Of a stretch of DNA of 64,000 bases, positions 45,601-54,516 are shown piece after piece. The translations under genes and the position numbers were made by a program. The DNA lies in assembly GCF_012913485.1 (NCBI RefSeq), contig NZ_CP051774.1:3410001-3474000 (forward strand), given 5' to 3'. Source of the stretch: Luteolibacter luteus. GTDB taxonomy: Bacteria > Verrucomicrobiota > Verrucomicrobiia > Verrucomicrobiales > Akkermansiaceae. The notes under the pieces are model-generated. The model was not told where the DNA came from. It searched no databases and saw only the letters and a list, made by a program, of their open reading frames with translations. Position 1 is the first letter of the stretch; each line of letters starts with the position of its first letter.

Positions 45601-48600
45601 GACGCTCACCGGCTTCACCGCGGGCAAGGCCTACACGCTGAACTACCTCGCGGCCCAGCGCGGCGGCAGTTACGGCGGCCAGACCTGGGATGTGAAGATT
45701 GGCAGCTCGATCATCCAATCGAACAACGTTCCGGGAAGCACGAGCTTCACTTCCCATACGGCGAATTTCGTCGCCACGGGATCTTCCCAGACGCTGTCCT
45801 TCGTCGGGACGAACATCAATGGCGGCGATCGCAGCGTGTTCATCGACAACGTGAGCATCACGCCGCGCGATTCACTTTCGACGGTGCTGCCGGTAGTGGC
45901 TCTCACCAGCCCGGCGAACGATACCGTGTTTCCGGCTTATGCTCCGGTCAACCTGACGGCATCCGTCACCGCGAATGGCAATGCGATTGATGCGGTGCAG
46001 TTCTTTGTCGGCAAAAAGCTGATCGGAGAGATTGGCAGCGCGCCCTATACCTGTGCATGGGGCAATGTAACGGGCGGCCGACACACGGCATTTGCTCGCG
46101 TGCTCTTCAACGATGGTAGCATTGCGGACTCTGCTCCGCTGGTATTCGTCGTGGCTGCCAGCAATCTCAACCTCGGCTTCGAGGCGCCATCTCTGGGGGG
46201 CGGGCATCAGTACACGCCTGCGGGTGCCTCGTGGAAATTCACGGCGACGGGCATCGCCGCCAATGGCAGCTCCTTCAACAACCCGAATGCTCCGGAAGGA
46301 AGCCAGGTCGGCTTCGTGCAGTTCAAGGGTACGACGACACAGATCATCACGGGCTTCATTCCGGGGACCAGCTACACGATTTCCTATGCGGCGGCGCAGC
46401 GACCCGGGAACCAGCAGACCTGGGATCTGAAGGTCGATGGCGCGGTCATCCAGTCCTACACGGGTGGCAGCTCCACTTTCAGCACTCGGACGGCGAGCTT
46501 CACCGCGACAGCCGGGTATCATGAACTGAGCTTCGAGGGAACGAACCTGAACGGTGGCGACAACACGATCTTCATCGACAACATCAGCTTCAACCCGCCG
46601 CTGCAGACCAGCCAGAGCCCGGTGCTTGTCGCGGATACCTCGCCCGCCACGACGGTGGATGTGGTGGGCAGCGAAGTGCGCTTCGTGGCCGCATTTGGCA
46701 GTGCTCTTCCGACGGCCTACCAGTGGCAGAAGATCGTCAACGGACAGGCGACGAATATCGCGGGGGCCACTTCCACGACGCTGACGCTCTCCAGCCTGCA
46801 ATTGGCTGATGCGGGATACTACCGCTTGCAGGCAACCAATAGTGCCGGTGTTTCGGTCAGTGCGGTGAGCCAGCTCACGGTCAACGCCGTCCCGGCAGCA
46901 GTGGATAATGTCATCACCAGCTACGCGGCGCAGACCGGTCTGGGCAGTGCAGCTGCTCTTTTCCAGAGCACTTGGGAAGTGGTGCCGGGCAGCTTGATCG
47001 CTTCGAAAGCACCCTCCGAGACAGGAAACGGGAATTTCACGAACAGCACCAACGTGCTGACCGATGGTAGCGTGGGGCGTTCGGTCTATGGATCGGGTGG
47101 GGCGACGGCATCGCAGGTGACCTGCGGTAGCAGTGCCGGCCAATCGGTCACTTACAATCTGGGAACCGCCTCGGGAGGCTATAGCCTATCCGGGATCGTG
47201 GTCTATGGTGGCTGGCCGGATGCTGGCCGCGATCAGCAGGCCTATACGGTTTCTTATTCCACTGTTTCTTCACCCACGGTTTTCACGCCGCTGGCGGAGG
47301 TAGACTACAATCCTGAGAATGCTTCAGCGGTTCAAGCCGCCACGCGGTCGACGATTCGCTCGGCCACGGCTGCTCCGCTGGCAAGCAGTGTTGCGGCGCT
47401 GCGATTCGACTTCGCGAATCCCGAACCCGAGAACGGCTACTGCGGCTACACCGAGATTGCAGTCTATGGCACTCCGGCAGCGCCGGTGGTCACGATGCAG
47501 ACCTCTCCAGCCACGGCGACCGATGTGGTCGGCGGTCAGGTGAGCTTCACGGCTTCGGTCGTCGGAGCTGCGCCACTATCGTATCAGTGGCAGAAAGTCG
47601 TAGGAGGCGTGCCGAGCAATATTTCGGGAGCGACGTCACCCATGCTGACTCTCAGCAACCTCCAGACCAGTGATGCCGCGAGCTATCAGCTGCGCGTGAC
47701 CAATGCGCAGGGCAATGTCACCACCGCTGCGGCCAAGCTCACGGTGAACAATGTCCCGGCTGCGGTGAACAACGTCATCACCTCGCTGGCGGCGCAAACG
47801 GGGCTCGGAGGAAACACGACCTTCGAGCCGAGTTGGAAGCTGACCGCGGATGACAGCGTGATCCGGGGGATGATGCCATCCACGGCGGCAGGGAATTTCA
47901 GCCTGAACTCGAATGGCAGGACGCTGGCCGCGCTGACCACGGCTCGCAGCCTTGCCATCAGTCCGACGACAGGAGGCGACAACAGCATCAACTATCTGAG
48001 CGGTGGCAATGGCGGGGGAGCCGGCGCTTCGGTAATCTACATGCTGCCCGCGGGCGGCAGCGGCTATTCGCTTACGAAGATCATCGTCCATGGGGGATGG
48101 TCGGATGCAGGCCGCGACCAGCAGGCCTACACCGTCTCCTATTCGAAGGTGGCCACGCCGACGACCTTCGTGCCACTGGGTTCCGTGAACTACAATCCAT
48201 CCAATCCGTCGGCAGTGCAGTCCACGACGCGATCCACGCTGACGGCGGCGAATGGGATCCTGGCGACCAATGTGGCGGCGTTGAAATTCGACTTCACGAA
48301 TCCGGGGTCCGAGAATGGCTGGGTCGGCTATGCGCAGTTGGCGGTCCATGGTGTGCCCACGCTTTCGGCACCGATCAATCTGATCGCGACGGCGGGCGAT
48401 GCGCAGGCGAGCTTGAGCTGGGCGGCTACGCCGGGTGCCACGACTTATAATGTGAAGCGCTCGACGGTGAGCGGCGGGCCTTACAGCACGGTGGGGAATG
48501 TTTCGACCACGAGCTTCGTGAATACCGGGCTGAGTAATGGCACGCCTTACTACTATGTCGTGACGGCATTGAATGCCGGTGGTGAAACGGGCAGCTCCGG

Positions 48601-49033
48601 GCAGGTCTCGGTGACGCCGATTCCCGAGGGCTACGATGGTTGGCTGGCGGCCTATCCGTCTTTGACGGGGCCGGATCGCCTGCCCGATGCAGATCCGGAC
48701 GGCGACGGGATGCCAAATGGGGTCGAGTTCATGACAGGCACTTCGCCGGAGAATGGAAGCGGTGGATCCCCGATTGCGAGCCATCTGGATAGCTCGGGAA
48801 ATCTCGTGCTGACCTTCAAGCGGGTGGACGCCGCGAAGGATTACACGATCGAAGTTGATAGCGCGACGGAACTCGGCACGCCGTGGACCTCGGTGGTGGT
48901 TTCCAAGAATGCCATCAGCAGTGCGGCGATGACGGTGGTGGAGAATGGAAGCGCACCGGATGACGTTACCGTGGTGATTCCTGCGAACGGCGAGCCGAAG
49001 AAGTTCGCACGCGTGAGGATCACGATTCCCTGA
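42602..49033 (+). CDS. Giant secreted zinc metalloprotease (metzincin) with multiple adhesive modules
   Basis: A 2143-aa protein from the GTG at 42602, which supplies an export helix at about residues 9-28. A pro-region extends to about 230. The catalytic domain has HEVGHTLGLAH at 376-386 (the zinc site HExxHxxGxxH) and a Met-turn near PIMGVGYY, marking a metzincin of reprolysin/M12-like kind. After it come a PPC-like beta domain (about 460-578), a cadherin-like and an Fn3 domain (to 775), and three copies of a roughly 150-residue beta module (779-928, 936-1090, 1191-1333). Next are two Ig-like plus discoidin-like pairs (1337-1916), another Fn3, DPDGDGMPNGVEF and a terminal beta domain ending FARVRITIP. 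It is secreted and probably degrades matrix or host protein. The exact peptidase family is not settled. Confidence 0.85.
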   Translation: MSSSPLITRRTLYLGALLSVCAGTFFWAQYHRQVSPGGASSGMESPRNSKARETLITGEAVKSEVTAREADTISPAVSPATPAVSRELNIATNPYAAGLKGPGKSKRAWDERFIQSFSQAKEGDPVRFELTEGVVAEGVVKIVQSDGAVVSYVSGELSAPEKGKFFFITPPEGGKAGKAVGVVEFPGSETAYRIEPTGANGEPELWQRRLDEVVCMGMAEADPAMLEEAKCSCGKPHDIVPLRPDQVPDYVPEHNDEIISLQSYPGSQAVMLLDFAGGYTSGWGGVTYARPNVSNEVIKDIWKRVAEDYMPFNINVTTDINVFLAAPAASRQRCCYTTTPITPAGVAYFGSWNWGNDTVCWSVYNVGKAAAEVGSHEVGHTLGLAHQGQNGGGEYYGGHGGGETGWAPIMGVGYYQAVTTWAKGEYSNANQQQDQLQTITTTNNNVGYRNDDTGSTLATSRYLEIKADNTISAEGVIERTADTDAFQFTTTGGAVSLRVDPVAPGDWGNLATMATLADASGNVLATANAQDDVSSTITTTLAAGTYTFRVTGAGKNDPLTNGFTDYGSLGYYAISGSVAGARQPTRLSVAERAPNNTIVGNVPANNPNSSALVYTITGGNTGGTFSISTTGVLQVANNALLDYHALAATPSLYAAQFELFVTITNLSNGALTETNRRVVVSVDQLYAPVPAGLAATLDSSLRIRLEWGESNGATGYLVKRSTTSGGPYTSLGTVSGTSYSDASITHGVTYYYVVTAVNANGESNNSAEARALGSSVAGGFESPRLSSGTFRYSPTGNTGGWTFGGGAGNGSGIATNGSAFGSPTAPEGSQVAFIQSYGTLTQTFSGFTPGTQYRISYLAAQRGSQSGQTWNLVVDGNVLQSNPAGSTSFTAYGASFTATLALHTLSFVGTNLAGGDNTVFIDNVQIATAGPTIPNFSFEAPALGGGSGAYRYNPTGGSWTFNGTAGNGSGIAGNGSAFGTPDAPHGSQVAFIQQNGTITQTLTGFTAGKAYTLNYLAAQRGGSYGGQTWDVKIGSSIIQSNNVPGSTSFTSHTANFVATGSSQTLSFVGTNINGGDRSVFIDNVSITPRDSLSTVLPVVALTSPANDTVFPAYAPVNLTASVTANGNAIDAVQFFVGKKLIGEIGSAPYTCAWGNVTGGRHTAFARVLFNDGSIADSAPLVFVVAASNLNLGFEAPSLGGGHQYTPAGASWKFTATGIAANGSSFNNPNAPEGSQVGFVQFKGTTTQIITGFIPGTSYTISYAAAQRPGNQQTWDLKVDGAVIQSYTGGSSTFSTRTASFTATAGYHELSFEGTNLNGGDNTIFIDNISFNPPLQTSQSPVLVADTSPATTVDVVGSEVRFVAAFGSALPTAYQWQKIVNGQATNIAGATSTTLTLSSLQLADAGYYRLQATNSAGVSVSAVSQLTVNAVPAAVDNVITSYAAQTGLGSAAALFQSTWEVVPGSLIASKAPSETGNGNFTNSTNVLTDGSVGRSVYGSGGATASQVTCGSSAGQSVTYNLGTASGGYSLSGIVVYGGWPDAGRDQQAYTVSYSTVSSPTVFTPLAEVDYNPENASAVQAATRSTIRSATAAPLASSVAALRFDFANPEPENGYCGYTEIAVYGTPAAPVVTMQTSPATATDVVGGQVSFTASVVGAAPLSYQWQKVVGGVPSNISGATSPMLTLSNLQTSDAASYQLRVTNAQGNVTTAAAKLTVNNVPAAVNNVITSLAAQTGLGGNTTFEPSWKLTADDSVIRGMMPSTAAGNFSLNSNGRTLAALTTARSLAISPTTGGDNSINYLSGGNGGGAGASVIYMLPAGGSGYSLTKIIVHGGWSDAGRDQQAYTVSYSKVATPTTFVPLGSVNYNPSNPSAVQSTTRSTLTAANGILATNVAALKFDFTNPGSENGWVGYAQLAVHGVPTLSAPINLIATAGDAQASLSWAATPGATTYNVKRSTVSGGPYSTVGNVSTTSFVNTGLSNGTPYYYVVTALNAGGETGSSGQVSVTPIPEGYDGWLAAYPSLTGPDRLPDADPDGDGMPNGVEFMTGTSPENGSGGSPIASHLDSSGNLVLTFKRVDAAKDYTIEVDSATELGTPWTSVVVSKNAISSAAMTVVENGSAPDDVTVVIPANGEPKKFARVRITIP
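44937..46602 (+). repeat. Three tandem-type protein modules within the giant protease
   Basis: Units at about 44937-45385, 45408-45870 and 46172-46602 each encode a module beginning GFESP/SFEAP/GFEAP. Each contains APEGSQVAFIQ-like, TQTxxGFTPG-like, SYxAAQRG and QTWxLxVDG segments, and ends near GGDNTVFIDNV. The first two are adjacent; a 90-residue Ig-like domain separates the third. They look like duplicated carbohydrate-binding jelly-rolls. Confidence 0.8.
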
Positions 49034-49065
49034 GTTGTCGGGCTTCTCTTTCGTTTCCCGGGAAT

Positions 49066-49100
49066 GGAAAACCCCTGCCCGTATGCACCGGACAGGGGTT
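49066..49100 (-). terminator. urtA terminator (minus strand)
   Basis: On the minus strand AACCCCTG pairs with CAGGGGTT, extended by an inner CCGG/CGGG arm with one mismatch, and is followed by TTTT. The plus-strand side lacks a T-run, so it mainly serves urtA. Confidence 0.75.
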
Positions 49101-49134
49101 GGCACGAATCCTCGGGGAGGAGAGACCTATGATT

Positions 49135-50406
49135 TCACTTCGCCGCCGAGGCCTTGAAGGTGCCCTTCAAGAAAGGCTCGCCGACGACGTTCTTGTATTC
49201 CTTCAGGATCTTGAACTGGCCGTCAGCGCGGGTTTCACCGATGTAGACGTTCTTCGTCACGTGGTGGTTCTTCTGGGTGGTGACGGTGCCGCCCGGGCCG
49301 TCGAAGGAGATGCCCTTCTCAAGCTCCGCGGTGACCTTTGCCACGTCGAAGGACTTGGCCTGCTCGACTGCCTTCTTCCAGAGATAGACGCCATCATAGC
49401 TCAGGACCATCGGGGAGCAGGTCACGCGGCCTTCCTTCACGATGCCGGGAACGGAGGTCTTCTTCAACCAGGCCTGGAAGCCATCGACGAACTTCTTGTT
49501 GGCTGGAGTGCGGATCGATTGGAAGTAGGTCCAGCAACCGAGCTGACCCACGAGTTGCTTGGCGGGGAGGCCGCGGAACTCGTCTTCGGAGATCGAGAAG
49601 CTGACGACCGGGCAGGTCTCGGCGGTAAGGCCGGCAGCGGCGTATTCCTTGAAGAAGGGGACGTTGGTGTCGCCGTTGAGCGTATTGATCACGCAGGCGT
49701 TGCCACCGGCGGCGAACTGTTTGATTTCAGCAACGATCTGCTGGTAGTCGGTGTGGCCGAAGGGGGTGTATTTGCCGGCGGAGACGATCTCGTCGCCTTC
49801 CTTGCGGAAGCCACCGCCGATGTTTTCGAGCGGCACGCCCTTCGAGCGGAGGTATTCGAGCAGCACGAGGTTCGTGGTCTGCGGGTAGACGTAGTCGGAG
49901 CCGAGCAGGTAAAACTTCTTCTTTCCTTCCGCGAGCATGTAGTCCACGGCGGGAGTCGCCTGCTGGTTCACGGCCTCAGCGGTATACATGATGTTCGGGG
50001 ACATCTCCTCGCCTTCGTATTGCACCGGGTAGAAGAGCAGGCCTTTCTTTTCTTCAAAGACCGGCAGCACCGACTTGCGCGACACCGAAGTCCAGCAGCC
50101 GAAGGTCACGGCCACCTTGTCTTCCTCGAGGAGTTGCTTGGCCTTCTCGGCGAAGAGCGGCCAGTTGGAGGCACCGTCGACGACGACGGGTTCGATCTTC
50201 TTGCCGAGCACGCCGCCGTTGGCGTTGATCTCGTCGAAGGTGTAGAGAAGCACGTCACGCAGCGAGGTTTCGCTGATGGCCATAGTGCCGGAGAGAGAGT
50301 GAAGCACGCCCACCTTCACGGTGTCTTGGGCGGAGGCCAGGGGGGAGGCGAAGGCCGTGGACAATGCCGCGGCTGCGATGAGACGTTGGAAAACGGAACG
50401 GTTCAT
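49135..50406 (-). CDS. urtA: Urea ABC transporter substrate-binding protein UrtA
   Basis: The protein is 423 aa from the ATG at 50406, with a signal peptide ending [26 protein letters not shown] is the UrtA/FmdD opening, then [19 protein letters not shown] and YPVQYEGEE. These are conserved in urea- and short-amide-binding proteins of the type I periplasmic-binding fold. The permease and ATPase genes urtBCDE do not follow; instead a terminator and a convergent gene do. A channel-like protein gene is upstream on the same strand, separated by its own terminator. UrtA rather than FmdD is favoured by motif, and ureG at the window edge agrees. Confidence 0.9.
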   Translation of the reverse strand: MNRSVFQRLIAAAALSTAFASPLASAQDTVKVGVLHSLSGTMAISETSLRDVLLYTFDEINANGGVLGKKIEPVVVDGASNWPLFAEKAKQLLEEDKVAVTFGCWTSVSRKSVLPVFEEKKGLLFYPVQYEGEEMSPNIMYTAEAVNQQATPAVDYMLAEGKKKFYLLGSDYVYPQTTNLVLLEYLRSKGVPLENIGGGFRKEGDEIVSAGKYTPFGHTDYQQIVAEIKQFAAGGNACVINTLNGDTNVPFFKEYAAAGLTAETCPVVSFSISEDEFRGLPAKQLVGQLGCWTYFQSIRTPANKKFVDGFQAWLKKTSVPGIVKEGRVTCSPMVLSYDGVYLWKKAVEQAKSFDVAKVTAELEKGISFDGPGGTVTTQKNHHVTKNVYIGETRADGQFKILKEYKNVVGEPFLKGTFKASAAK

Positions 50407-50470
50407 TGGATTTGGGACGAAGTTGGGTTGTTGGTCAGTGGAGGTGGCATCAATCCGGTCGCCAGCGGCG

Positions 50471-50508
50471 AAAAGGCCCGTTCCCGGAGGCATCCTGGAA
50501 CGGACCTT
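50471..50508 (-). terminator. Terminator or attenuator between channel gene and urtA
   Basis: On the minus strand AAGGTCCGTTCC pairs with GGAACGGGCCTT, including one wobble, with a 12-base loop and a following T-run. It would stop or reduce read-through from the channel gene into urtA. Confidence 0.75.
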
Positions 50509-50549
50509 CCCGCGGCAACCGATTATGATACCAAGGAAATGGGGGAGCC

Positions 50550-51395
50550 TTAGAAGGCGCAGCCGATGCCGATGTTGGCCGTGAAGAAGTCGTTGTCCGG
50601 ACGACCGGCGCGGGTGTTGCCCACGACATCGCTGTCGGTGAGGTAGTAGCTGAAGCCACCGTGGAGGTTCCATTCGCCGGCGCTGTCACCGAGGAAGGTG
50701 AGGGGGAGCGTGGCATTCACGGACAAGGAGCCGTAGCCCAAGCCGCTGTCGACGCTGCCCGGGTGGAAGTCGTCATCCGCGAAGAAGGCAACATTGAGCG
50801 GGAAGGAGAAAGTCACCGGGCCGGCCTCGACGGAGTGGGAGATACCCGCCACGACCACGGTGCCGTTGTTACCGCCGGAAGCACCGGGATCGACTCGGTT
50901 GTGGATCACGAGCGAGGGGCTAAGGAAGCAATCGTAGGCGAACTTGAGATCCACGATCTGCTCGTTGCCGCTGCCGTAGATCCAGTTCTGGTAGAGGGCG
51001 GTGATGCTGAGATCGCCAACCTTGTAACCGACACCGCCCCAGACGTCGATTTCCTGGAGCTTGCCGCCGATGGCGGAAGGAACCTTGCCATTCACATCCC
51101 ACCAGGTGCCGAGGATGAGGGAGAAGTTCGAAGGAAGACCCCAGGTAAGCTCGAGGGAAGGATTGAAAGTAGGGCCCTCGAGGTCGTTGCCATCGCCCCA
51201 CACATCCAGACCGTAGGAGATGAAGTGGGAGTTGTAGTCGAGGTTCAGGGTGCCGGAGAAGTTATCTTCCGTCTCGATTGCCGGAGCAGGCGTGGTCGTG
51301 GTGGTCGGCGGGTCTCCAGCGTAGGAGGCCGCGGTTCCCAGAAGGGAAGCGAGCAAGGCACTCTTGAGGACGATGGCATTCACAGGTGTCTTCAT
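50550..51395 (-). CDS. Outer-membrane beta-barrel channel (TorF-like), probably for urea or amides
   Basis: The protein is 281 aa with a signal peptide ending AASYAG and a short Thr/Pro-rich linker. The rest is a series of amphipathic strands rich in Gly, Tyr and Trp, with turns such as [17 protein letters not shown] and [19 protein letters not shown], and ends in GIGCAF, the C-terminal Phe expected of an outer-membrane barrel. TorF-type and FmdC-type porins look like this, and fmdC sits next to an amide-binding gene in other bacteria. The neighbour urtA supports a role in crossing the outer membrane. Substrate inferred, not shown. Confidence 0.7.
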   Translation of the reverse strand: MKTPVNAIVLKSALLASLLGTAASYAGDPPTTTTTPAPAIETEDNFSGTLNLDYNSHFISYGLDVWGDGNDLEGPTFNPSLELTWGLPSNFSLILGTWWDVNGKVPSAIGGKLQEIDVWGGVGYKVGDLSITALYQNWIYGSGNEQIVDLKFAYDCFLSPSLVIHNRVDPGASGGNNGTVVVAGISHSVEAGPVTFSFPLNVAFFADDDFHPGSVDSGLGYGSLSVNATLPLTFLGDSAGEWNLHGGFSYYLTDSDVVGNTRAGRPDNDFFTANIGIGCAF

Positions 51396-51588
51396 GGTTG
51401 TCGGTATGGTTTTGGCGGGGAGCTTGCCCGCGAAACCGACAGAGCATGGCCGTGGCCAAGGGTTTGCCTTGTGGATCAGGTATGACAGGAATCCGCTTCA
51501 TACCTAACAGCTGGATCCATTAATCCGAGTATTAGCTTTGACCCATCCGTCACCTGAGCGCATCTATTACGGCAAAACAAGGAGACAA

Positions 51589-51610
51589 TTCCCCCTGGGG
51601 GAAGGGGCCA
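51589..51610 (-). terminator. Possible mogA terminator hairpin
   Basis: TTCCCCC-T-GGGGGAA is a perfect inverted repeat about 60 bases beyond the mogA stop on the minus strand, without a clean T-run. Weak evidence. Confidence 0.3.
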
Positions 51611-51661
51611 GCCACCCTCCCGGCCGTGCCAGCAACGCCGGATGAGGGAATTTTTTTGCGA

Positions 51662-52128
51662 TTACTCCCGCAAATGCCGCAAAGCCTCGCGGATCGCGGG
51701 GATCAAGAGGGGTAGGCACTCGCCGATCGCCTTCGGATTTCCCGGCAGGTTCACGATGAGGCTCGTGCCCCGGGTCCCGGCGGTGGACCGGGAAAGGATG
51801 GCGGTAGGCACCTTGGCAAAGCTCTGGACCCGCATGATCTCGCCGAAGCCGGGGAGTTCGCGCTCCAAGACGGCCCGGGTGGCTTCCGGGGTGAAATCGC
51901 GTGGAGAGGGACCGGTGCCGCCGGTGGTCAGGATGAGGTCGCACTTTTCCTCATCGGCGAGGCGGCGGAGCAGGGCTTCGATCTCGGGCCGCTCGTCCGG
52001 CATGACGATGCGCAGCCACTCGATGGGGCCGCTTTCCGCTTCGCTGAAGACGCGCTCGATCTCCGGTCCACTACGATCCTCGTAGATACCGGCGCTGGCA
52101 CGATCGCTCAGGGTGAGGCGCGCGACTT

Positions 52129-52132
<4 letters not shown>
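51662..52132 (-). CDS. mogA: Molybdopterin adenylyltransferase
   Basis: Adenylylates molybdopterin before molybdate insertion. The protein is 156 aa, the normal MogA/MoaB size, starting [32 protein letters not shown] is the molybdopterin-binding signature, and the C-terminal [15 protein letters not shown] matches. Its ATG overlaps the moaC stop by 4 bases (ATGA), so the two are translationally coupled. MoaB does the same job and is hard to tell apart by eye. Confidence 0.9.
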
Positions 52133-52581
<449 letters not shown>

Positions 52582-52590
52582 GGCGGGAGA

Positions 52591-53766
52591 TCAGAAAGGA
52601 GCGGCGAGCAGCAGTGTCTTCACGCGATTGCCGGATGGCGAGGATTCGTTGACCTGAAGCAGGGCATTCGTTCCCGCGAGGGAAAAGGTATCCCCGGAGG
52701 TGGACCAGCGCAGCGGCGAAACGGTGAGCGCTCCGTCCGCTGGCTCGACGCGGGCAGGCCAGAAGGTCTCGCGGGGATCCGTTTTCAGGATCGTGCCGTC
52801 GCTCAACTCGACATCGAGGAAAGACCAGGAGGGTGCAATTCCCGACATCAGCTCCAAGGCCAGGCGGATGGTGACATGGAAGCAGACAAAGTGCGAAACG
52901 GGATTGCCCGGAATGACGAAGGCGGCCTGCGAGCCCTTGGTGGCAAAGGTGAGCGGCTTGCCGGGGCGGAGGTTCACCTTGTTGAAGTGGATCGTGAAGC
53001 CGCAGCGGCGGAGTGCCTCTGCGCCGAAGTCATAGTCGCCCACGCTCGCGCCACCGGAGATGAGCAGGAGATCGCAAGGTCCCGCGCAGAGGTCTGCGAG
53101 GGCGGCGGGATCATCCGCGCAGTGCGAGGAGGAAACGGAGCTCACGCCCTGTTGGCCGAGGAGGGCGTGAAGCAGGGTGGTGTTGGTATCGCGGATCTTG
53201 CCTTCCGGTGGTGTTTGGTCCGGTGGCACGATTTCTCCCCCGGTGGCGATGTGTCGGACGACGGGCCGCCTGACGACGGATGGATGGACTGCGCCGACCT
53301 GTGCAAGCATGGCGAGTTCCGCAGGGCCGAGGCGTGAACCGCTGGGCAGGATAATGGCTCCGGGCTGTGCTTCGGAACCCTTTGCGCGGATGAATCGGAG
53401 CTCCGGAAAGATCGGGATTTTGACGGTGTCTCCGCTTCGCTCCGCCATCTCCTGAGGGATAACCATGCCGCCGCCCTCCGGCACCAGGGCACCGGTGAAA
53501 ATCCGGATCGCTTGGCCTTCGGCGAGCGGCTGCCCGGGGATGGAGCCGGCTTGGAGTTCCCCCACGACGGTAAATTCGCCCGTTTCCTGGCCGCTGCGGA
53601 TCACGTAGCCGTCCATCGTGGCCCGATCTCCGGAGGGATACCATGCGTCTGCCAGCACCGGAGCGGCCAGCGCACTGCCGAGGGCCTCCGCCAGCGGTAG
53701 GTTCACCGCGGGCAGCGGAGCCAGCGAGTCCGTGATGATGCGGCGGGCTTCCTGCAGGGAAATCAT
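52591..53766 (-). CDS. moeA: Molybdopterin molybdenumtransferase
   Basis: Inserts molybdate into adenylylated molybdopterin. The protein is 391 aa with the normal domain order: ISLQEARRIITDSL, DRATMDGYVIRSGQE, GSRLGPAELAMLAQVGA, LLISGGASVGDYDF, RPGKPLTFATKG and FVIPGNPVSHFVC. It is the first gene of the moeA-moaC-mogA operon. The promoter must lie in the 96-base gap before the divergent moaD. Confidence 0.95.
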   Translation of the reverse strand: MISLQEARRIITDSLAPLPAVNLPLAEALGSALAAPVLADAWYPSGDRATMDGYVIRSGQETGEFTVVGELQAGSIPGQPLAEGQAIRIFTGALVPEGGGMVIPQEMAERSGDTVKIPIFPELRFIRAKGSEAQPGAIILPSGSRLGPAELAMLAQVGAVHPSVVRRPVVRHIATGGEIVPPDQTPPEGKIRDTNTTLLHALLGQQGVSSVSSSHCADDPAALADLCAGPCDLLLISGGASVGDYDFGAEALRRCGFTIHFNKVNLRPGKPLTFATKGSQAAFVIPGNPVSHFVCFHVTIRLALELMSGIAPSWSFLDVELSDGTILKTDPRETFWPARVEPADGALTVSPLRWSTSGDTFSLAGTNALLQVNESSPSGNRVKTLLLAAPF

Positions 53767-53862
53767 GGATTCGCACTAGAAGCGGAGCCGGGCCCGCACA
53801 AGCGAATAGATGCTCGATATTCCGTTCGCCGCCGGGGCGGTGGCGGGCTATGGCTTTCGCCG

Positions 53863-54093
53863 ATGCCCATTACGGTCCTGGCCTTCGCACAGTCCCAAGA
53901 CACCTTCGGCTTTTCGAGCAAGGAGCTGCCCTGCTCGCCGGAGGACACGCCGCGCACCCTGCTGCTGCGCGTGAATCCGGAGGCGAGCTTGGAGCTGCTC
54001 CGCGTGGCGCTCGATTGTGAGTTTGTCACCTGGGACACGCCGATCGGTTCGGCGAAGGAGCTGGCAATCATTCCACCGGTTTCTGGAGGCTGA
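53863..54093 (+). CDS. moaD: Molybdopterin synthase sulfur carrier subunit
   Basis: A 76-aa ubiquitin-like protein ending in the required Gly-Gly (IPPVSGG), whose thiocarboxylate gives sulfur to cPMP. ITVLAFAQSQDTFG opens the fold. moaE starts two bases after its stop. Short but of normal MoaD length. Confidence 0.9.
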   Translation: MPITVLAFAQSQDTFGFSSKELPCSPEDTPRTLLLRVNPEASLELLRVALDCEFVTWDTPIGSAKELAIIPPVSGG

Positions 54094-54095
54094 GC

Positions 54096-54488
54096 ATGTT
54101 GATCGAGATTCATTTCACCGCGGAGGCGATTGTCACCCCTCCGGAGAAACTGCCCTCGCGCGAGATCGGCGCGGCGGTCGAGTTTTTGGGGATCGTCCGC
54201 GAGCTGGAGAATGGCGATGCCTTGGCGGGTCTTTTTTATGAAGCCTACGAGCCGATGGCGCGGCGGGTCTTGGAGCGGCACTTCGAAGCGCTGGCTGGGA
54301 TTCATCCCTGCGCGGCGGTGCATTTCATCCATCGCACCGGATGGGTGCCGGTAGGCGAGGCATCCCTTTTCATTCGGGTGCTGAGTTCGCACCGGAAAGA
54401 GGCGCTCGCGTTCCTCGGCGATGCCATCGATCGCCTCAAACAAGACGTTCCAATCTGGAAGCGGATCTCCCGCCCGGAGAATTCCTGA
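54096..54488 (+). CDS. moaE: Molybdopterin synthase catalytic subunit
   Basis: Transfers two sulfurs from MoaD to cPMP, making molybdopterin. The protein is 130 aa, close to normal. AAVEFLGIVRELENGD, YEAYEPMARRVLE, HRTGWVPVGEASLFI and SSHRKEALAFLGDAIDRLKQDVPIWK are all typical; the last holds the catalytic lysine. The ribosome site TGGAGG lies inside the end of moaD, so the pair is coupled. Confidence 0.93.
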   Translation: MLIEIHFTAEAIVTPPEKLPSREIGAAVEFLGIVRELENGDALAGLFYEAYEPMARRVLERHFEALAGIHPCAAVHFIHRTGWVPVGEASLFIRVLSSHRKEALAFLGDAIDRLKQDVPIWKRISRPENS

Positions 54489-54516
54489 ACGCACGGTTCC
54501 AAATTTTCCCCAATTC

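Noticed and set aside
44937..46602. Repeated DNA considered as a possible CRISPR-like or mobile array
   Set aside because: The repeats are long, in frame, diverged at the base level and encode the same protein module.
51452..51468. GG-N10-GC pattern suggesting a sigma-54 promoter before the channel gene
   Set aside because: It is palindromic, so it fits both strands by chance, and neither orientation gives a good TTGC box. Not enough to call a promoter.
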